From: Chloroflexi bacterium RBG_19FT_COMBO_48_23
GTDB lineage: Bacteria; Chloroflexota; Dehalococcoidia; GIF9; UBA5620
DNA length: 9,684 bases
Assembly: GCA_001795315.1 (NCBI GenBank)
Contig: MGOH01000046.1
Span: 1 to 9,684 of the forward strand
Reading direction: 5' to 3'
This document shows positions 6,776 through 9,684 of this stretch, piece by piece; position 1 is the stretch's first letter; every line of letters begins with the position of its first letter. The position numbers and the translations under genes were made by a program. Below the pieces are notes generated by a model, which had not been told where the DNA came from, made no database searches, and saw only the letters and a list, made by a program, of their open reading frames with translations.

Positions 6776-7642
6776 TCACTTACCAGATTTTGCCTTTCGC
6801 GCCTGATATTTGTCCAGGCCCTCATTAAACAGCCTCTCCTCTTCCTCGGTAATGACGATAAGCGGCGGCACCTCAACAGATTTCCCCTCAAGGCTCACAG
6901 CCACCATGACATAATAGGCAGTCAGGGCCGGGAGCCGCTTGCCTGTTAGAAGATTCTCCGCCTCAACTTCTATCCTGATTTCCATTGATGAGCGGCTGGT
7001 AAAAGTGATTTTTCCATGCACCAGCACCAGGTCCCCGACGTGCACCGGGTTAAGGAAATTGATATCTTCGATCATTGCAGTGACCGGGTTAGCCCGACTA
7101 TGGCGGGCGGCTACCACGCCGGCGGCATTATCCATCAGCTTCATCAACTCGCCACCATGAACAAAACCGGCAGGGTTAGTCTGGTGCGGCAACATCAGCT
7201 GTGCCATCTCAATCGCCGAATGCCCTACTGTCCTACCCTTAAATTCCTTCCCCTTATCCAGTTCTTCCATCAGCTCATGGAAGTTCTTTTCATGGCTCGC
7301 CTCAACCTTGCCCATCTTGCGGAAAAAATCAGCGATTTCACCAAAGCCTTCCTCCTCCGCCACCCTGGCTGCTTCAGGATACAACCTGGTCGCCTCCTCA
7401 TGCTCAAGGCCATTAGCCATCTTCAGATTTTCCGCAGTACCACCCAGGCGGCCAAGTAATTTAAATTCATGCTCGGCATGCTCCGCTTCATTCTGAGCTG
7501 TAGTCAAAAACATATCGGCTACCTGCTCCAGTCCGGCTTCTCTGGCAGCCTCGGCAAAGTATGTATAATTAGCCCGGGCATGTAGCTCTCTCGCGAAAGC
7601 CTTGCGCAAATTTTCCTCTGTTTTGCTTCCCTTTAACTGCAT
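6776..7642 (-). CDS. Rubrerythrin-like diiron domain fused to a hotdog acyl-CoA thioesterase
   Basis: 288 residues from ATG (7640-7642) with a strong GGAGGGAG upstream; the in-frame TTG further upstream overlaps that site. Residues about 8-130 are a rubrerythrin/ferritin-like four-helix domain, with E19, E52-A-E-H55, E97/E98 and E114-A-S-H117 as diiron ligand candidates. No rubredoxin follows. Residues about 140-262 are a hotdog-fold acyl-CoA thioesterase of the YciA/cytosolic type: [22 protein letters not shown] (150-171), with the conserved HGG and Asp171, then [11 protein letters not shown] and a [15 protein letters not shown] strand. The frame is continuous with no stop or shift between the parts. 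The gene ends in TGA, and the next gene's preferred start is 14 bases on. I know of no standard function for this pairing. Peroxide-dependent control of acyl-CoA turnover, or removal of damaged acyl-CoAs, are guesses. Confidence 0.88.
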   Translation of the reverse strand: MQLKGSKTEENLRKAFARELHARANYTYFAEAAREAGLEQVADMFLTTAQNEAEHAEHEFKLLGRLGGTAENLKMANGLEHEEATRLYPEAARVAEEEGFGEIADFFRKMGKVEASHEKNFHELMEELDKGKEFKGRTVGHSAIEMAQLMLPHQTNPAGFVHGGELMKLMDNAAGVVAARHSRANPVTAMIEDINFLNPVHVGDLVLVHGKITFTSRSSMEIRIEVEAENLLTGKRLPALTAYYVMVAVSLEGKSVEVPPLIVITEEEERLFNEGLDKYQARKAKSGK

Positions 7643-7648
7643 TACTCT

Positions 7649-7656
7649 CCCTCCGC
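7649..7656 (-). promoter_or_regulatory. Ribosome binding site deciding the start of the diiron-thioesterase gene
   Basis: The minus strand reads CGGAGGGAGAGTAATG here, a strong GGAGG-type site about six bases from the ATG at 7642. It rules out the longer in-frame TTG start at 7663, which would place the ribosome site inside the coding sequence. Confidence 0.7.
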
Positions 7657-7709
7657 TCTGCAAAGATGCGAAGATTGTTTGCTAAACCTTGCCCACACTT
7701 GATTCTCTT

Positions 7710-7724
7710 AATTTAGACTAAATC
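7710..7724. promoter_or_regulatory. Candidate Fur/PerR-family operator (7-1-7 inverted repeat)
   Basis: The sequence aatttagactaaatc contains a perfect 6-1-6 palindrome, atttag-a-ctaaat (7711-7723), which extends to a 7-1-7 repeat with one mismatched pair. PerR and Fur-family operators are AT-rich 7-1-7 inverted repeats, and a PerR-type gene lies 1.7 kb upstream. The site is about 68 bases before the ATG of the diiron-thioesterase gene, in the 139-base gap after trxB, where an operator would be expected. I did not find a convincing -35/-10 pair around it, so this is a candidate only. The half-site ATTTAG differs from the B. subtilis TTATAAT consensus. Confidence 0.45.
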
Positions 7725-7745
7725 AAAGTCACCGTCTGCGACTTT
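7725..7745. other. Short hairpin next to the candidate operator
   Basis: On the plus strand aaagtcac and gcgacttt can pair over eight positions (one wobble) around a five-base loop. It directly abuts the 7710-7724 palindrome. On the coding strand it is followed by GATTTAG rather than a clean T run, so a working intrinsic terminator for trxB is doubtful. It might attenuate readthrough or be part of the regulatory region. Confidence 0.3.
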
Positions 7746-7781
7746 TGTCTCACATTAACATTACAACAGGACTTTATATAA

Positions 7782-8693
7782 TCAGCCGAGCCTCTGCAGA
7801 TAGCGATGTGCTTGAAGTGCTGCCTTAGCCCCCTCACCGGCAGCAATAACTATCTGTTTTTCCGGGACACTGGTGACATCGCCAGCAGCGAAAAGCCCGG
7901 GCACACTGGTCTCATTATTACAATTAACTTCGATTTCCCCAATACGATTAAGATTAACTATACCCTTCACCAGGTCAGAGTTTGGAATAAGCCCGACTTC
8001 AATAAGAACGCCGCCAACCTGAAGCTCTTTTTCCTGTTTCGTTTTCAGATCCCGTATTTTTATCCCGTCAACAAGTTTTTCCCCGTTTATCTCCAGGACA
8101 TCATGCTCCAGAAACATCGTCAGGTTACCTGCCCTCTTCACTCTGTCAATTAATATCTGGTCGCCGGTGATCTGAGTCAGCGATACCAGGTAGACATGCT
8201 CGGCAACTTTGACCATGTCGTCAACGGCCTCCAGGGCTGAATTGCCACCCCCGATAACAGCCACCTTCATATCAGCAAACAAAGGCCCATCGCAGGTAGC
8301 ACAGTAAGTAACCCCCCTACCCCTGAGTTTCTCTTCCCCCGGAACGTTCAACGGCCGGGGGCGCTTGCCGGTGACAATGATGGCTGCCTTAGCCTGATAG
8401 GTCTTACCACCATCGGCCTTAGCCTCAAAGCCGCCGCTTATTCGAGATAAACTGCTGACACCTTCCCCGATTTTCATATCTATAGGAAACTGCTTTACCT
8501 GTTCTTCAAACTTCTTTATAAGCTCCGGGCCTTCGATTATCTGGTAGCCCATGTAGTTCTCTATCCCCATTGTCCAGTTGACCTGTCCCCCCACATCTTT
8601 GCTCAGCAACAGGGCATTCAGCTTTTTTCGCGCCGCATACACGGCCGCGGTCATGCCGGCGGGACCACCGCCGATAATCATCAACTCATACAT
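7782..8693 (-). CDS. trxB: Thioredoxin-reductase-like / AhpF C-terminal-type flavoprotein disulfide reductase
   Basis: 303 residues from the ATG at 8691-8693; an in-frame TTG at 8702 directly abuts the AGAGG ribosome site and is less likely. The FAD-binding motif GGGPAG is at 8-13, the redox-active CATC at 131-134 (YCATCDGPLF), a second nucleotide fold GGGNSALEA at 148-156, and the C-terminal FAD motif FAAGDVTSVPEKQIVIAAGEGAKAA from about 268. The NAD(P)H domain has Asn rather than Asp in GGGNSA and lacks the HRRxxxR phosphate-binding motif after the strand (EHVYLVSLTQ instead). Those features resemble AhpF and suggest NADH preference. It is AhpF without the N-terminal CxxC thioredoxin-fold domain; the Sec-glutaredoxin encoded just upstream could supply that function in trans. 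Stop is TGA, which shows that UGA terminates translation here. Confidence 0.92.
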   Translation of the reverse strand: MYELMIIGGGPAGMTAAVYAARKKLNALLLSKDVGGQVNWTMGIENYMGYQIIEGPELIKKFEEQVKQFPIDMKIGEGVSSLSRISGGFEAKADGGKTYQAKAAIIVTGKRPRPLNVPGEEKLRGRGVTYCATCDGPLFADMKVAVIGGGNSALEAVDDMVKVAEHVYLVSLTQITGDQILIDRVKRAGNLTMFLEHDVLEINGEKLVDGIKIRDLKTKQEKELQVGGVLIEVGLIPNSDLVKGIVNLNRIGEIEVNCNNETSVPGLFAAGDVTSVPEKQIVIAAGEGAKAALQAHRYLQRLG

Positions 8694-8706
8694 TTTATCC
8701 AACCTC

Positions 8707-8774
8707 TGTCACTGCGAGCCGAAGGCGAAGCAATCTCTGGAGATTGCCACGTCGCTACTCTCCTCGCAATGACA
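8707..8774. repeat. Inverted-repeat element (MITE/REP-like) between the glutaredoxin and trxB genes
   Basis: The ends tgtcactgcgag (8707-8718) and ctcgcaatgaca (8763-8774) pair over 12 positions with one wobble. An inner perfect pair, gcaatctc and gagattgc, is separated by two bases, and gcga/tcgc segments between them can also pair, so the whole 68 bases can fold as one long hairpin. Motifs of the type 'GTCATTGCGAGGAG...GAAGCAATCTC' are widely dispersed short repeats in several bacterial genomes and metagenomes. The element fills nearly the whole gap between the two genes and ends a few bases before the trxB ribosome site, so in mRNA it may affect stability or the trxB:glutaredoxin ratio. 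Confidence 0.7.
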
Positions 8775-8781
8775 CCTGAAC

Positions 8782-9018
8782 CTAAAGGTTCAGCTTCTGC
8801 TTCAGCCAGTTTGCGTCGTAGCCGACGGAAATCTCACCATCGATGTCAATAACGGGCACAGCAAATTGCCCTGTCTTGTTGAGCATCTCTTCACGGGCAA
8901 CTTTATCCTTAGCAACATCAAGATCCTTATAAGTGACTTTGTTTTCGTCCAGCAACTGCTTTACTTTAATGCACCAGGGTCAGGTAGTGGTAGAATAGAC
9001 TTTAATCTCTTTTGCCAT
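8782..9018 (-). CDS. Selenocysteine-containing YruB-type glutaredoxin (in-frame UGA)
   Basis: The frame runs from ATG (9016-9018; AGGAGG five bases upstream) to TAG (8782-8784), giving 78 residues if the single TGA at codon 13 (8980-8982) is read as selenocysteine: MAKEIKVYSTTT-U-PWC. In glutaredoxin-like YruB proteins this site reads TTxCPWC, so the UGA falls on the first redox Cys, where Sec replaces Cys in known selenoproteins. The rest is intact and typical: KQLLDE helix, VTYKDLDVAKD, REEMLNKTGQ, the cis-Pro motif AVPVIDIDG and a final VGYDANWLKQKL helix. Several neighbouring genes end in TGA, so UGA is not generally reassigned. A candidate hairpin lies downstream of the UGA. Such proteins pair with AhpF-like reductases, one of which follows. 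A sequencing error or pseudogene is the main alternative, but conservation after the UGA argues against decay. Confidence 0.85.
8947..8964 (-). promoter_or_regulatory. Candidate bacterial SECIS hairpin downstream of the UGA codon
   Basis: On the coding strand GUAAAGCAGUUGCUGGAC can fold with outer G-C and U-A pairs, two tandem A/G mismatches, an AGC/GCU stem and an AGUU apical loop. The loop begins 22 bases after the UGA and has a G at its second position, within the spacing and loop rules proposed for bacterial SECIS elements. The stem is weak and an alternative CAG-UUG-CUG fold exists, so this is tentative. Confidence 0.4.
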
Positions 9019-9023
9019 TTAAT

Positions 9024-9029
9024 CCTCCT
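9024..9029 (-). promoter_or_regulatory. Ribosome binding site of the selenoglutaredoxin gene
   Basis: AGGAGG, five bases before ATG at 9018. It is a full-strength site and helps show that the UGA-interrupted frame is a real gene. Confidence 0.75.
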
Positions 9030-9137
9030 TTTGATTTTCTATCGAGGTGTTTAGCTAATTAAAAGCGGAATACCCCACCTCCTGTCACCCACTAAATAAA
9101 AGACTATAAGTCACTGTCGACAATTGATTCTAATACA

Positions 9138-9166
9138 AATATAAGGAGGTACAAACTAATTGTCAA
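9138..9166 (-). promoter_or_regulatory. Sigma-70/SigA-type promoter for the selenoglutaredoxin-trxB unit
   Basis: On the minus strand TTGACA (9161-9166, perfect -35) is followed by a 17-base spacer and TATATT (9138-9143, one base from the TATAAT consensus). Transcription would start near 9131, giving a leader of about 110 bases before the glutaredoxin ATG. A 7-base inverted repeat, aattgtc (9158-9164) and gacaatt (9119-9125), flanks the core promoter and could be an operator, although its spacing does not match a simple Fur-type box. Confidence 0.75.
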
Positions 9167-9196
9167 GGTGGGGGGAATTTATACGAACAATACTCA

Positions 9197-9367
9197 CTAC
9201 ACGCCTTTACGCAGCTTCTCTATGCCGCAGCGAGTATCCTGTGTTGCCTTGACCTTCGCCCTTATCTCAGCCAAAAGCTCCCAGGCACCCTCCTCATCAC
9301 GGTCAATAACTACCTGCTCCAGCCTGGTTACCTGCTGCTCATCCAATGTTATTACCGCTTTTGCCAT
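9197..9367 (-). CDS. Small conserved-looking protein of unknown function
   Basis: 56 residues from the ATG at 9365-9367, which has GGAGGT six bases upstream; a longer reading from 9385 is less likely because it would contain that ribosome site. The sequence, beginning MAKAVITLDEQQVTRLEQ, is short, charged and almost wholly helical, with one Cys near the C-terminus and an Arg/Lys-rich end (IEKLRKGV). There is no signal peptide, membrane segment or recognisable motif. It starts 18 bases after the PerR-type gene and is probably cotranscribed with it. The opening strand followed by helices (AVITLDEQQVTRLEQVVIDRDEEGAWELL) is reminiscent of small regulatory or adaptor proteins, but I do not recognise a family. 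The good ribosome site and operon position are the reasons to think it real. Confidence 0.6.
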   Translation of the reverse strand: MAKAVITLDEQQVTRLEQVVIDRDEEGAWELLAEIRAKVKATQDTRCGIEKLRKGV

Positions 9368-9385
9368 AAACCACCTCCCATACAA

Positions 9386-9684
9386 TCAGCTATTCCGGCA
9401 TTCCCGGCATACTCCACGAAACTCAAGCTTATGATATATAACCCTGAAGCCTGTCTTTCGGGCTATTCTGCCATTAATCTTTTTATCCACTGGCTCATCG
9501 ACATCAAACACACGGCCGCACTTCTGGCATCTGAAATGGTAATGGTCGTCCTGCCTGGCATCGAACCGGCTCAAAGTACCGCAAAGGTCAAGCTCTAAAA
9601 TCTCCCCGTTCTGACACAAAAGCCTGAGATTTCTATACACAGTCCCCAGGCTTATATTGGGTATCTCCTTCCTGACCTCGTTGT
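9386..9684 (-). CDS. perR: Fur-family regulator, PerR-like (C-terminal part; start beyond right window edge)
   Basis: 98 codons are visible, entering the window in frame as NEVRKEIPNISLGTVYRNL, the end of the winged-helix DNA-binding domain, and ending in TGA at 9386-9388. The dimerisation domain shows SRFD, DDHYHF and VFDVDE, which line up with the regulatory-metal ligands Asp85, His91, His93 and Asp104 of B. subtilis PerR. The structural zinc site is complete (CQKC and CREC). Asp rather than Glu at the SRFD position, together with the DHYH pair, is typical of peroxide-sensing PerR. The fifth ligand, an N-terminal His, lies outside the window. PerR represses peroxide-defence genes until Fe-catalysed histidine oxidation releases it. 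Its position ahead of a glutaredoxin, AhpF-like and rubrerythrin block is consistent with local control. Fur or Zur is possible but less likely. Confidence 0.85.
   Translation of the reverse strand, partial: NEVRKEIPNISLGTVYRNLRLLCQNGEILELDLCGTLSRFDARQDDHYHFRCQKCGRVFDVDEPVDKKINGRIARKTGFRVIYHKLEFRGVCRECRNS

Noticed and set aside
7725..7745. Strong intrinsic terminator after trxB
   Set aside because: The stem is modest and no continuous T tract follows on the coding strand, so it is listed only as a hairpin.
8578..8772. Plus-strand frame including the peptide CHCEPKAKQSLEIATSLLSSQ-like tail
   Set aside because: The tail is the translation of the dispersed inverted repeat and the rest is antisense to trxB; peptides like this are common false proteins in databases.
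8980..8982. UGA generally reassigned to Trp or Gly in this organism
   Set aside because: Several genes here end at UGA at the expected family length, and Trp is encoded by TGG throughout.
8782..9018. Glutaredoxin gene as a simple pseudogene
   Set aside because: There is only one in-frame stop. It is UGA and falls exactly on the active-site Cys codon; the downstream sequence, including the cis-Pro motif and terminal helix, is intact, and the promoter and ribosome site are strong.
9131..9150. PerR box overlapping the -10 of the glutaredoxin promoter
   Set aside because: The AT-rich sequence TTATATTTGTATTAG shows little dyad symmetry and several mismatches to a 7-1-7 Fur-family repeat.
1..9684. 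CRISPR array, tRNA, rRNA, transposase or prophage genes
   Set aside because: No regularly spaced direct repeats, RNA gene sequences or mobile-element proteins were seen on either strand; apart from the short inverted repeat the window is densely coding.

Overview
All fifteen genes I can support lie on the minus strand, so the window reads right to left as one polarised block. It looks like chromosome from a strict or nearly strict anaerobe. The evidence is the combination of a flavodiiron protein, a rubredoxin-fused flavin reductase ('high molecular weight rubredoxin'), rubrerythrin-type diiron proteins, a DUF438/hemerythrin protein, a PerR-type regulator and a two-gene SufBC system. The mix of gene families and the short dispersed inverted repeat suggest a Dehalococcoidia-like Chloroflexota. 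That is inference only, and a clostridial or other anaerobic lineage is not excluded.

Layout in the direction of transcription. (1) 9684-9197: the C-terminal part of a PerR/Fur-family regulator, then a 56-residue unknown protein. (2) 9166-7782: a near-consensus promoter, a 78-residue YruB-type glutaredoxin with an in-frame UGA at the first redox Cys position (a predicted selenoprotein that ordinary ORF calling misses), an inverted-repeat element, and a thioredoxin-reductase/AhpF-like flavoprotein. (3) 7781-5562: a leader with a Fur/PerR-like 7-1-7 palindrome, a fusion of a rubrerythrin-like diiron domain to a hotdog acyl-CoA thioesterase, then a NifS/IscS homologue lacking the PLP lysine and other active-site residues. 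(4) 5555-2156: IscU-type scaffold, a Cys-rich zinc-ribbon miniprotein, TusA-like sulfur carrier, ferritin-like diiron protein, SufC ATPase and SufB/D scaffold. (5) 2133-1: flavin reductase-rubredoxin fusion, DUF438-hemerythrin-PAS protein, and the start of a flavodiiron protein (FprA).

How they may work together (inference): the block couples oxygen and peroxide removal to building or repairing the iron-sulfur clusters that oxygen destroys. The AhpF-like flavoprotein and the Sec-glutaredoxin would form a split AhpF-type NAD(P)H-to-disulfide relay. The rubredoxin-flavin reductase would feed the flavodiiron protein. The diiron proteins would handle peroxide and iron. IscU, the degenerate NifS and SufBC would make clusters, possibly from free sulfide or from a TusA-carried persulfide. 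Tight spacing, several small overlaps and the absence of clear internal terminators from 7642 to 1 suggest one long operon. No tRNA, rRNA, CRISPR, transposase or gene-free stretch over 300 bases is present.
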